DNA of 22,740 bases, taken from CAYMJO01 sp964391305 (GTDB lineage: Bacteria > Patescibacteriota > CALEFQ01). The notes beneath the pieces are model-generated. The model was given only the letters and a program-made list of their open reading frames with translations. It searched no databases and was not told where the DNA came from. The stretch spans positions 1-22,740 of the forward strand of contig CAYMJO010000010.1 of NCBI GenBank assembly GCA_964391305.1, read 5' to 3'. The first letter of the stretch is position 1. Each line of letters begins with the position of its first letter. A program made the position numbers and the translations under genes. Below, in pieces: positions 7,220 through 14,059 of this stretch.

Positions 7220-8308
7220 TCACAAAATTGCCATTGCGTCTCCGAAGCTGTAGAATCTGTATTTTTTCTTCACGGCCTCTTCGTAGGCTTTTTTCGTAAT
7301 TTCGATCCCCTTCTTCGGATCTCCAATCCCGTCTCCGATGAAAGCGGGGACCAACATTATTAGAGTCGATTTGGGAAGATGAAAATTTGTGATTAGCGCG
7401 TCGACCATTTTGAATTTGTATCCGGGCAAAATAAACAAAGCTGTTTTATTTGTTATATCTTTTTTGACAGTTGTAGTTGGTGAGAGACTTTCTAACACTC
7501 GGCACGTTGTCGTACCGACTGCGATTATACGTCTGCCCTCTTTTTTTGCCATGAGAATTCTTCCAAGGGTTTCTTTCGTTACGCTGAATCTTTCGCTGTG
7601 CATTTTGTGTTTCTCCGCTACTTTTTCTCGTACTGGCTGGAACGTTCCAAGCCCGACGTGCAATGTTATGTATTCGATCTGCACGCCTTTGTTTTTTAAA
7701 TTTTTCAGCAATTTTTTTGTGAAATGAAACCCGGCGGTTGGTGCCGCGACCGATCCTTTGCTTTTCGCATAAATCGTTTGATATTTTGCCAGCTCTTCCG
7801 GGGGAGTTTTGATATAAGGAGGCGTCGGAGATTCTCCGAGTGTATCAATTGCGCTGTCCAAATTATTTTTTTGTTTGTTGAAGCGCAGTGTGAAGATGCC
7901 GTCTTTCAGATCCAAGCACCAAGCACTAAGCTCCAAGCTTTCTTTTTCCGATAGCTTAGCCCTTAGAGCTTGGCGCTTGGTGCTTAATATTATTTTGCTT
8001 CCGATCTTTAATTTCTTTCCGGGCTTTGCGAGCGCCGTCCAAGTGTCGGGAGATTTTTTTTCCAGTAAAAGCAATTCGATTTTTTTACCTGAAATTTTTC
8101 CAAACATTCGTGTTGGAATAACTTTCGAGTTATTCAGAACCAATACGTCTCCCTTTTTTAAAATTTTTTTCATCTCGAAAAATTTTTTATGATCAAAACT
8201 TGGTTTATTTCTGTTTATTAAAAAAAGTCGCGAGTGATCTCGCGGGCGAATAGGATTTTGCGCGATTAGAGCGCTTGAAAAATTGTAATCGAACGATTTT
8301 GTCAACAT
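7220..8308 (-). CDS. queA: tRNA preQ1(34) S-adenosylmethionine ribosyltransferase-isomerase
   Basis: QueA transfers and isomerises the ribosyl part of S-adenosylmethionine onto preQ1 at tRNA wobble position 34, making epoxyqueuosine. The 362 residues cover the whole family. Visible motifs are FDYNF...LIAQNPIRPRDHSRL near the N-terminus, VLVLNNSKVIPTRMFG (55-70), GSVAAPTAGFHFT, ITLHVGLGTFQPV, TTTCRVLE, DALITNFHLPKSTL and the C-terminal YRFYSFGDAMAIL. The ATG at 8306-8308 is the family start. Residues about 109-133 do not look like the family: they are encoded by a DNA palindrome built of 7-bp units, placed between the strand ending GSKIIL and the one beginning IFTLRFN. The frame stays open, so the enzyme is probably functional. 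QueH, the next enzyme in the pathway, is encoded about 1.1 kb upstream on the same strand. Confidence 0.95.
   Translation of the reverse strand: MLTKSFDYNFSSALIAQNPIRPRDHSRLFLINRNKPSFDHKKFFEMKKILKKGDVLVLNNSKVIPTRMFGKISGKKIELLLLEKKSPDTWTALAKPGKKLKIGSKIILSTKRQALRAKLSEKESLELSAWCLDLKDGIFTLRFNKQKNNLDSAIDTLGESPTPPYIKTPPEELAKYQTIYAKSKGSVAAPTAGFHFTKKLLKNLKNKGVQIEYITLHVGLGTFQPVREKVAEKHKMHSERFSVTKETLGRILMAKKEGRRIIAVGTTTCRVLESLSPTTTVKKDITNKTALFILPGYKFKMVDALITNFHLPKSTLIMLVPAFIGDGIGDPKKGIEITKKAYEEAVKKKYRFYSFGDAMAIL
7914..7985. repeat. Heptamer-built palindrome inside queA
   Basis: The left arm AAGCACCAAGCACTAAGCTC (7914-7933) pairs with GAGCTTGGCGCTTGGTGCTT (7966-7985) at 18 of 20 positions around a 32-nt centre. 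Both arms are made of near-tandem 7-mers of the type AAGCWCY. The element lies in the queA reading frame without breaking it and encodes residues about 109-133, a stretch not expected in QueA. It resembles a mobile palindromic element tolerated within a gene. Confidence 0.7.
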
Positions 8309-8317
8309 TGCTGGATG

Positions 8318-8368
8318 CTTGAAATGTCTGAAATGCGTGCGACGCCCGTTTGCCGACGGTCAGGCGTC
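8318..8368. repeat. Repeat and GC-rich hairpin at the queA / PH-gene junction
   Basis: CTTGAAATGTCTGAAATGCG (from 8318) is followed by the hairpin GACGCC (8341-8346) / GGCGTC (8363-8368). The hairpin contains the stop of the PH-domain gene. The first part closely resembles the reverse complement of 15752-15780, so it belongs to a small dispersed repeat family. Confidence 0.5.
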
Positions 8369-9004
8369 TTGGGTATTTTGCGCATTTTTTTTGAGATTTC
8401 TTTCAATGAGTGGTTTGATTTGCCTCACCGTGCGTGCTTTGCCATCGAAAAGGTCAGCAAGTTCGAGTTTGGATTCTTTTTCCATCTCGCTTCGCAGGAT
8501 GAGTACGATTTTTTGCACTTCATAAGGTTGAGGAATTTTCAAAAATTCAAACATCTCCGTAGCGGCGGCTGTCTGGATGAAAATCGTGCCGTAACGCAGT
8601 ATTGTTCCCCAGAAGCCGACGACTTTCGCGTTTACGTCTTCTATATCTTCAAGTTGCAATTCTGATATCTGTCTGTTGAAAAGGGAATTTTGCTTTATCT
8701 CAACAATCCGTTCGTTGCTGACAATCCAGACATCGAGATAGTAATCTACCCATCCGATATATATGATGAGCCACGCAAGCAGTGCGACGATGCTTCCGAT
8801 TATTATCAAAACCTTGGAATAGATCGGATCGTCTTGGAAGATTGGAATGTAAACGTATGCGAAATAAATCAGGATTTCCAGAATTACACCTGCGACAAGG
8901 GATACGAATAGATGTCCAAAAAATACAAGCCAATGTCTTCTCGTAAAAAGGATTATTTTTTCATTTTCATGTTGCTCGGGGAAAAAGTGTCCGCTTTTTC
9001 GCAT
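8360..9004 (-). CDS. Bacterial PH-domain membrane protein
   Basis: A 214-residue membrane protein of the bPH (YdbS-like) type. Two hydrophobic segments lie at about 27-52 and 61-86. A bacterial pleckstrin-homology domain follows at about 88-170, with YYLDVWIVSNERIVEI, then LFNRQISELQLEDIEDV and the glycine-rich FWGTILRYGTIFIQTA. The C-terminal 40 residues are charged and cytoplasmic. The function of this family is not established; it is common in CPR genomes. The gene starts 7 nt after the stop of the small membrane gene upstream (9012-9362), so the two are probably cotranscribed and may form one membrane assembly. The last few codons and the TGA stop lie inside a palindromic repeat, so the C-terminus may have been reshaped by that element. 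Confidence 0.85.
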   Translation of the reverse strand: MRKSGHFFPEQHENEKIILFTRRHWLVFFGHLFVSLVAGVILEILIYFAYVYIPIFQDDPIYSKVLIIIGSIVALLAWLIIYIGWVDYYLDVWIVSNERIVEIKQNSLFNRQISELQLEDIEDVNAKVVGFWGTILRYGTIFIQTAAATEMFEFLKIPQPYEVQKIVLILRSEMEKESKLELADLFDGKARTVRQIKPLIERNLKKNAQNTQDA

Positions 9005-9011
9005 GGGATTT

Positions 9012-9362
9012 TTAAAAAATGATATTCCAGGAAACTACAATCATTATCGCCGCAATTATTAGATATATGATCGCGGATATAATGGTCAGATCGCCTTCAA
9101 ATCCGAATCTGAATGCGTGATACAATGCAAACGTAGTGAAGACCGTAAAAAAGAGCAAAAAGATGAGGAATATTATTTTCATCGCAACCAATGCGGTAAT
9201 TGGCTCTTCCGGGAAGAAAATCCCATATAGATACAAACTTACGATAAAAAGAATTGCGCCGATGACAGCACTTGTAATAAGTCCCCAATTATAAGTCTTG
9301 GATTGTTTGTCTATGGCTCGGAATTTTTCCAGGGGGCTCTCTTTAAAGTCGGGGTTGGACAT
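9012..9362 (-). CDS. Small three-helix membrane protein, function unknown
   Basis: A 116-residue protein I do not recognise. The first 25 residues are polar (MSNPDFKESPLEKFRAIDKQ). Three predicted membrane helices follow at about 27-48, 58-81 and 92-114, and the protein ends at the third helix. No catalytic or binding motif is visible. It lies 7 nt upstream of the PH-domain gene, the tightest gene pair in the window, so a shared membrane role is likely. The ATG has no Shine-Dalgarno. The coding call rests on the clean hydrophobic pattern and the tight spacing on both sides. Confidence 0.75.
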   Translation of the reverse strand: MSNPDFKESPLEKFRAIDKQSKTYNWGLITSAVIGAILFIVSLYLYGIFFPEEPITALVAMKIIFLIFLLFFTVFTTFALYHAFRFGFEGDLTIISAIIYLIIAAIMIVVSWNIIF

Positions 9363-9410
9363 ATTTTTATGAGATACTAGAATTGTTCGCGTGATCCGGC
9401 ATCTTTCATT

Positions 9411-10016
9411 TTATCTTACTTTCTTTCTTTCGGCAACTGCCTCTTTTTTGGGATAGAGACATCCACAATATTTTTGACTATACATATTGTGCCTTTTTGC
9501 GATCCTTTTACAAAAGGTAAAGAATCTTCGAAAACCTTTGAACTTTTTTTTGCTGTGGTGATCTGGGAAAAAGTTTAGTCCGTGATTTTTTGAGATGCTG
9601 TTTCCCATTTGCTGAATTGCGTCGATATTCTGATACGGGCTTATGAGAAGCGTTGTGGAAAAATTCTTTATGTGAAGCTCCTTTGCTTTGCGTGCGGTTT
9701 CTTCAAGTCTCATTTTATAGCACAGCAAGCATCTTCCGGGCTTTTGCGTATGGTCCTTTGTTATGTCATAAAAAGCCGCGACTTGCTTCGTATAGCTGTT
9801 TTTTGAAAAACCTAAATGTACTATCTCTAAATTTATTTTCGATGCGAATTCCGTGACGGTATCGAGCCTTTTTTTGTACTCGCCATAAGGATAGATGTTT
9901 GGATTGTAATAAAATCCTGTGACATCGAAGTTTTGTTTTCTCAAAAAATCGACGATGCCGCTCACGCACGGACCGCAGCAGATATGAAGAAGAAGTTGTT
10001 TACGTTTGGAAAACAT
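9411..10016 (-). CDS. queH: Epoxyqueuosine reductase QueH
   Basis: QueH reduces epoxyqueuosine to queuosine in tRNA, the last step of the pathway, using an iron-sulfur cluster; it is unrelated to the cobalamin enzyme QueG. I start at the ATG 10014-10016 (201 residues). A TTG 42 nt upstream adds 14 residues not expected in the family. The family signature is complete: LLHICCGPC (cysteines 13, 14 and 17), then FYYNPNIYPYGEYKKRL, the second cysteine pair in RCLLCYKMRLEETA (96 and 99), TTLLISPYQN and the C-terminal YSQKYCGCLYP. It lies between the PHP gene and the two membrane protein genes, on the same strand as queA. Preservation of all the cysteines supports an active enzyme. Confidence 0.93.
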   Translation of the reverse strand: MFSKRKQLLLHICCGPCVSGIVDFLRKQNFDVTGFYYNPNIYPYGEYKKRLDTVTEFASKINLEIVHLGFSKNSYTKQVAAFYDITKDHTQKPGRCLLCYKMRLEETARKAKELHIKNFSTTLLISPYQNIDAIQQMGNSISKNHGLNFFPDHHSKKKFKGFRRFFTFCKRIAKRHNMYSQKYCGCLYPKKEAVAERKKVR

Positions 10017-10117
10017 TGTTTGGATGTCTAAATTATTTGCATTATCCAAGCTGTCCAATTATCTGATTGATCTTCTTGGTTTCATGCTGGCAGAGTCTTC
10101 ACTAAAAACTTTGTGCT

Positions 10118-11020
10118 TTAGGCTGATGGAGACGAGTGGAGCGTTCGGGCACTTTTTATTGCTTTTTTTAGTTTCGGCAGAACCCAACTCGGCGCCTTTA
10201 ACATGCCGAGTTTATATTTAGGGTGAACCCTTCCATGAAAGTCGCTTCCGGCGGAGATTACAAAATCAAGCTTCTTTGCGAGTGTGAAGAAATATTTATT
10301 CTGTGATGCGGTGTGGTCTCCGGCAAGCGCTTCTATGCCGTTTAGTCCGGACTTTTTTAATTTTTTTAAAAAGGATGCAGAGAGATTTTTTTTAAAATCT
10401 TTTTTGTGGGTTCCCGGATGTGACAGAATAGAAATCCCGCCGCTTTGCTTAATGAGGGCAATTGCCGTGCGTATTGGCATTTGTTTTCTTGGAACATATG
10501 CCTTTTTGCCTTTTGATGTAAGGGCGAGAAGTACGTTTGTCACCAGCAGTTCTTTCTTTACCGTCTTTGAAAGTTTGGGTTTATTTTCTTTGTGATTTAA
10601 AAGCGCCTTGGCGATATGAGTTCTTAGTATGTTCTTGCCGCTCGCGAAATTTTCAACCTCTTTGAAATTTATTTGATACCCCATTTTTTTGAGTTTTTTG
10701 ACCATTTTCCGCGCCCTTTCTTCTCTGTTTTTTCTGTATATTTTTAGGCCATGTTTCAGTTTTTTGTTTCTATGATCGATGCCAAGTCCAAGAATATGGA
10801 AATCTATTTTGTTTTTGTAAGCAGTGCTGATCTCTACGCCTGGAATGATCTCGGTGCGATATTTCTTTCCAGCGCGAAGCGCTTCGGGTATGCCCGCGAC
10901 TGTGTCATGATCGCAAATTGCGATCGTCCCAACGTTTTTTTTCTTCGCAAGCCGAACAAGCTCGGTCGGCGTGAACTCGCCATCGGAGGCTTGGGTGTGA
11001 GTTTGCAGGTCGAAAATCAT
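10118..11020 (-). CDS. PHP-domain phosphoesterase (TrpH/YciV-like)
   Basis: A 300-residue PHP metal-dependent phosphoesterase. Relatives are 3',5'-nucleoside bisphosphate phosphatases or 5'-3' exonucleases acting on short RNA. Metal-site motifs are present in order: D4, H8, ICDHDT (35-40), PGVEIS with E63, H75, RTHIAKAL (133-140), LSHPG (199-203), and SAGSDFHG with D260 and H262. The insert domain between about 85 and 180 is also typical. One difference stands out: the first motif reads DLQTH, so the usual first histidine of DLHxH is Gln6, encoded by CAA. Gln at this place occurs in some PHP branches, so activity is not ruled out. The ATG 11018-11020 is the family start. It follows the methyltransferase gene by 39 nt and precedes queH on the same strand. 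Confidence 0.88.
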   Translation of the reverse strand: MIFDLQTHTQASDGEFTPTELVRLAKKKNVGTIAICDHDTVAGIPEALRAGKKYRTEIIPGVEISTAYKNKIDFHILGLGIDHRNKKLKHGLKIYRKNREERARKMVKKLKKMGYQINFKEVENFASGKNILRTHIAKALLNHKENKPKLSKTVKKELLVTNVLLALTSKGKKAYVPRKQMPIRTAIALIKQSGGISILSHPGTHKKDFKKNLSASFLKKLKKSGLNGIEALAGDHTASQNKYFFTLAKKLDFVISAGSDFHGRVHPKYKLGMLKAPSWVLPKLKKAIKSARTLHSSPSA

Positions 11021-11059
11021 TGTTCTTTATTAATATGACAATATTTAGATTGAGAATTT

Positions 11060-11608
11060 CTAGTAAATTTTATCCATTTCATAAACGTATATCGGTCCAA
11101 TGTTTTCTTCTCCTATTGATTCCTCTTTGTGCGCGTGATTCCATCCCTGTATCGAGAAAGCGTAAGACACGACTCTTGCAGTTGGTTTAAGATCTTCTTC
11201 AAGTTTATCTTTCCAAAATTCCCGGAGAGGCTTTGGGAGCATATACATAACTATAGCATCTGCTTTTGATAAGTCTACCTTTCTTGAATCCGCGAACAGA
11301 ATTTTAGCGTTCGTTTCGTTTTTTTTGAAAAAATTTAGAAGTTTTGCGTAAAAATATATCGGCGGAGAGAGTTCGAAGCCGATGGCATTTGCTTGATAAA
11401 GCTTGTCGGCGAGAATAACCAGTCTTCCATCTCCGCAGCCGATATCAATTACGATGTCGCCCTTCTTTATCTTTGCCAGCTTCAACATTTTTTTCGCGGC
11501 TTTCATCGGCGTTGGCAAAAAAGGCACGCCCTTAATACTGGCTTCATATATAAAATAAAGAAATGGGAGAAGCATCGCCAAAATGATTAACGATACGAGT
11601 GTAGACAT
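11060..11608 (-). CDS. Membrane-anchored SAM-dependent methyltransferase (FAM173-like)
   Basis: A 182-residue class I methyltransferase. Residues 3-21 form one N-terminal membrane helix. The linker GVPFLPTPMKAAKKMLKLAK leads to motif I, VIDIGCGDGRL (53-63), then GFELSPP (the acidic ribose-binding position) and a motif near DAIVMYMLPKP. The Pro-rich entry, MLxLA and DIGCGDGRL pattern resembles the FAM173/ATPSCKMT-type protein-lysine methyltransferases, but the substrate here is not known. The ATG 11606-11608 gives the hydrophobic anchor directly. It lies behind the ruvB terminator, so it must have a promoter in 11609-11785, where I find no convincing consensus match. It is probably cotranscribed with the PHP gene. 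Confidence 0.82.
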   Translation of the reverse strand: MSTLVSLIILAMLLPFLYFIYEASIKGVPFLPTPMKAAKKMLKLAKIKKGDIVIDIGCGDGRLVILADKLYQANAIGFELSPPIYFYAKLLNFFKKNETNAKILFADSRKVDLSKADAIVMYMLPKPLREFWKDKLEEDLKPTARVVSYAFSIQGWNHAHKEESIGEENIGPIYVYEMDKIY

Positions 11609-11785
11609 TGGAAAATTTTATTTAAAATTATTTTTTATGAATGAGTGTGTACTTCGAGTTTGTGAAAGGTTTTATAACTTTGATTAGTCTAAGATTTGGA
11701 ACATGGCGGGAATATGAGATGACACGTATGTTCTTCTTCAACTCTTTTTTCCAGAAAAATAAAGGTGATTATGTTGTTTTTAAAC

Positions 11786-11808
11786 TAAAAAACCGTGTTT
11801 GGACGGTC
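11786..11808 (-). terminator. Intrinsic terminator of ruvB
   Basis: On the minus strand ACCGT (11803-11807) and ACGGT (11792-11796) form a 5-bp hairpin with a 6-nt loop, followed at once by six T (11786-11791). It starts 24 nt after the ruvB stop. The stem is short, but the position and T-run fit well. Confidence 0.6.
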
Positions 11809-11831
11809 ATGCGCGTGTTTTTTCTATTGTG

Positions 11832-12860
11832 CTACAGCAGACCCTGTTGTTCTTTTTTGATTTTGTAGCCGAGGTGCTTGTACGCATGCTCCGTCGCCAT
11901 TCTACCCTTGGGAGTTCTGGATAGAAAACCAAGCTGTAGGAGAAAAGGCTCATAGACTTCTTCGATTGTATCTGTTTCCTCGGACGTTGCGGCGGATATA
12001 GTGTTAATTCCAACTGGGCCTCCGTTGAATTTTTCTATGATGGTGCCGAGAATCTTCCTATCCACGTCATCGAGCCCGAGTCTGTCGATGTTTAATGCGG
12101 TTAAGGCTGGCTTGGTGATTTCGTGGTTGATTTCTCCGTTTCCCTTTACCTCTGCAAAGTCGCGGACGCGCTTTAACAGACGATTGGCAATGCGGGGCGT
12201 TTTTCTAGAACAGTTTGAGATTTCGTCTATGCTTGCTTTATCGATTTTGAGACCCAATATGTTTGCCGATTGATCCAAAATTGATTCGATTTCTTTTTTT
12301 TCATAAAAATTAAGTCTGTGTATTACGCCGAATCTATCCCTAAGCGGCGAGGACAGCAATCCCATTCTCGTGGTTGCGCCGATGATCGTGAATTTTGGCA
12401 GATCCAATCTCAATGACTTTGCTGAAGGTCCTTTGCCTATCATGATGTCGAGCGCAAAATCTTCCATTGCAGGATAGAGCACCTCTTCAATGATTTTATT
12501 CAATCTGTGTATTTCATCTATGAATAAGACGTCGTTTGCTTCAAGGTTGGTCAGGATTGACGCGAGATCTCCCGTTCGTTCAATCGCGGGACCCGAAGTA
12601 ACTTTGATATTTACTCCCATCATGTTTGAAATTATATATGCGAGGGTTGTCTTTCCTATTCCCGGTGGACCACAGAGAAGAACATGTTCTATTGGTTCCT
12701 TTCTTCTTTTTGCCGCCTCAACGAAAATTTTCAAGTTGTCCTTTATTTTTTCCTGTCCTATGAAATTTTCAAGTTTTTTCGGACGTAGCTTTTTATCTAA
12801 AGAAGAATCCTCATTTTTGTGAGTTGTGCCGACAATTCGATTGGATGTTTTTTTAATCAT
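11832..12860 (-). CDS. ruvB: Holliday junction branch migration helicase subunit RuvB
   Basis: RuvB is the hexameric AAA+ motor that, with RuvA, moves Holliday junctions during recombination repair. I choose the ATG 12858-12860 (342 residues); an upstream TTG would place six codons inside a palindrome. Conserved parts are LRPKKLENFIGQ, Walker A GPPGIGKTT (64-72), Walker B FIDEIHRL, sensor 1 TIIGATTRMG, the arginine finger region SPLRDRFG, and the C-terminal winged helix ending GFLSRTPKGRMAT. Length and motifs are normal. No Shine-Dalgarno precedes it. A 76-bp palindrome ends 13 nt before the start codon, and the extended pilin frame ends just upstream of that. A terminator follows the gene. 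ruvA and ruvC are not in the window. Confidence 0.97.
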   Translation of the reverse strand: MIKKTSNRIVGTTHKNEDSSLDKKLRPKKLENFIGQEKIKDNLKIFVEAAKRRKEPIEHVLLCGPPGIGKTTLAYIISNMMGVNIKVTSGPAIERTGDLASILTNLEANDVLFIDEIHRLNKIIEEVLYPAMEDFALDIMIGKGPSAKSLRLDLPKFTIIGATTRMGLLSSPLRDRFGVIHRLNFYEKKEIESILDQSANILGLKIDKASIDEISNCSRKTPRIANRLLKRVRDFAEVKGNGEINHEITKPALTALNIDRLGLDDVDRKILGTIIEKFNGGPVGINTISAATSEETDTIEEVYEPFLLQLGFLSRTPKGRMATEHAYKHLGYKIKKEQQGLL

Positions 12861-12872
12861 AGATTTAGAAAA

Positions 12873-12948
12873 TGACAAATCATGAATTACGAAGGCTATG
12901 CCGCTACGCGGCAGTGTTCAAGATGGGCGCCTTAATTGAGATTTGTCA
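12873..12948. repeat. 76-bp imperfect palindrome upstream of ruvB
   Basis: The outer arms TGACAAATC (12873-12881) and GATTTGTCA (12940-12948) match perfectly. Inside, TGAATTA..AAGGC pairs with GCCTTAATTGA with a small bulge. At the centre GCCGC (12900-12904) and GCGGC (12908-12912) form another perfect stem. It fills most of the gap between the extended pilin frame and ruvB. Confidence 0.7.
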
Positions 12949-12957
12949 TGTAATGTT

Positions 12958-13461
12958 TTATCTGTCGGAGCATCCGCAGTCGGCACCGCCAAATGTGACG
13001 TGCAGGAAAGAACCTTCGTCATTGACGTCTCCTCCGCAGGCAATGGCTGCTATTGTGAATTCTCCTTTATATTTTACATCTTTAAAATCTATGGAATAAG
13101 AATCTGGTCGGCATCTTTTTCCCCCGTAGTGGCACGATTCTTTTGGCCATAGACAGTTTGTAACTCTCCATTTTTTTCCATTGTGGCATTCGTTGTTTGG
13201 ATCACTGATTCTCCAGATCACTGCGGTGTTTGTTGGATCCAGTTTGTTATCAAGACATTCTATCCCTTCGAAAATTTCAGCCGATGCGTATCCAGTTCGT
13301 GCGTTTGGATCGTACGAAAAATTTCCTCAGGTGCATTGACATTTTGGATCGGTGTTTTCGCTCCATCGGTATCCCTGTCCCCTTTCGAAGCAGGCAATGT
13401 AGCATTCTTGTTTATTCCTTGCTTTATCGGGATCGATTCCCGTTTTGGGCGGATACCATGG
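12958..13461 (-). pseudogene. In-frame continuation of the pilin gene past UGA: Cys-rich domain (readthrough or decayed)
   Basis: The pilin frame stops at TGA (13462-13464). In exactly the same frame it stays open to a second TGA (13327-13329) and then to TAA (12958-12960), with no other stop. The 44 residues between the two UGAs begin PWYPPKTGIDPDKARNKQ and include ECYIAC and KCQC. The 122 residues after the second begin GNFSYDPNARTGYA and include NNECHNGKKWRV, CLWPKESCHYGG and end GGADCGCSDR. The composition is protein-like and cysteine-rich, matching the tail of the upstream pilin. Only UGA interrupts it, so it is either a recently broken C-terminus, two sequence errors, or UGA readthrough/recoding. 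A reinitiation product from a GTG at 13219-13221 is also possible. A total of 352 residues would result if both UGAs were read. Confidence 0.6.
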
Positions 13462-14016
13462 TCACTGTGCTTCTTCCCGTTCACAGCATTCTCCCGCCGC
13501 GTTTCTGTGGCAGAGAAGCTGTTCTCCAGCTTCGCATGGTCCATAACAGTCGCATTCTTCTTCTCCTTCTTCTTCTTCTCCGCCTCCGCCATTTTTAATG
13601 TTACATTCTATGGTGTACCATGCCGATCCGAAATCCTTTCCAAAGAGTGCCGTTATTATTCCTCCGACTATAACCCAAGCGAGTATTATGATAACCATTC
13701 CCAAAATGGCGTACGTCATGATTTTTTTTGCTTGCTGTGTTTTATCGCTGTTTCCCTGCGCTGCTCCGTATGCAATTCCCCCGATGATTATCATAAGGGC
13801 GGCTATCGGGCCGCCGATCATAAGTATTAAATTTTTAATATTGACTATTAGCTGAATGATCTGGCATAGATTTCGAGGGTCGTCGCTGACGTCTTTCAAA
13901 ATTATCTCTTCGACGTCGATCGCTTGAGCGTATCTGGAAAAAAGAAAAACCGCGCCGGCGGTTGCGGAGAACGCGAATGCTAGTAGGAGAATTTTCTTTT
14001 TTTTTTTTTGGGACAT
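13462..14016 (-). CDS. T4SS-type pilin-like membrane protein with Cys-rich tail
   Basis: A 184-residue protein of the type IV secretion pilin kind common in CPR genomes (VirB2/TrbC-like). A lysine-rich start and hydrophobic segment (about 8-31, ending in AQA) form a signal peptide. The mature part has one helix near LILMIGGPIAALMIIIGGIA (63-82), a polar loop AAQGNSDKTQQAKKIM and a second helix AILGMVIIILAWVIVGGIIT. This loop followed by AxxGxxIxLxA is the pilin-family pattern. After the helices comes a Gly/Glu linker and a cysteine-rich end (ECDCYGPC, ECCEREE). The gene begins with a run of 13 A inside codons 3-6, so slippage could alter its frame. The reading frame continues beyond its TGA. 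It lies between rnc and ruvB on the same strand. Other secretion genes are not in the window, so the role in a pilus is inferred. Confidence 0.8.
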   Translation of the reverse strand: MSQKKKKKILLLAFAFSATAGAVFLFSRYAQAIDVEEIILKDVSDDPRNLCQIIQLIVNIKNLILMIGGPIAALMIIIGGIAYGAAQGNSDKTQQAKKIMTYAILGMVIIILAWVIVGGIITALFGKDFGSAWYTIECNIKNGGGGEEEEGEEECDCYGPCEAGEQLLCHRNAAGECCEREEAQ

Positions 14017-14059
14017 CTTGAATGGTTTTAAAGGAAGTTTTTTATTTTGTATTTTTAAA

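Noticed and set aside
13428..13442. SECIS-like hairpin (CGGGA/TCCCG) 19 nt after the first UGA
   Set aside because: The stem is only 5 bp, the loop lacks the usual G at its start and no comparable stem follows the second UGA, so it does not support selenocysteine by itself.
13260..13592. 110-codon minus-strand frame starting MAEAEKKKKEKK
   Set aside because: It overlaps the pilin gene and its continuation in another frame, has no recognisable domain, and its composition follows from the Gly/Glu-rich coding sequence. The continuation frame with repeated cysteines is the better reading.
12958..14016. Genome-wide recoding of UGA to Gly, as in Gracilibacteria and Absconditabacteria
   Set aside because: UGA ends the lamin-tail gene, queA, the PH gene, the MBL gene and rpsA at the expected family lengths, and no other gene here has internal UGA.
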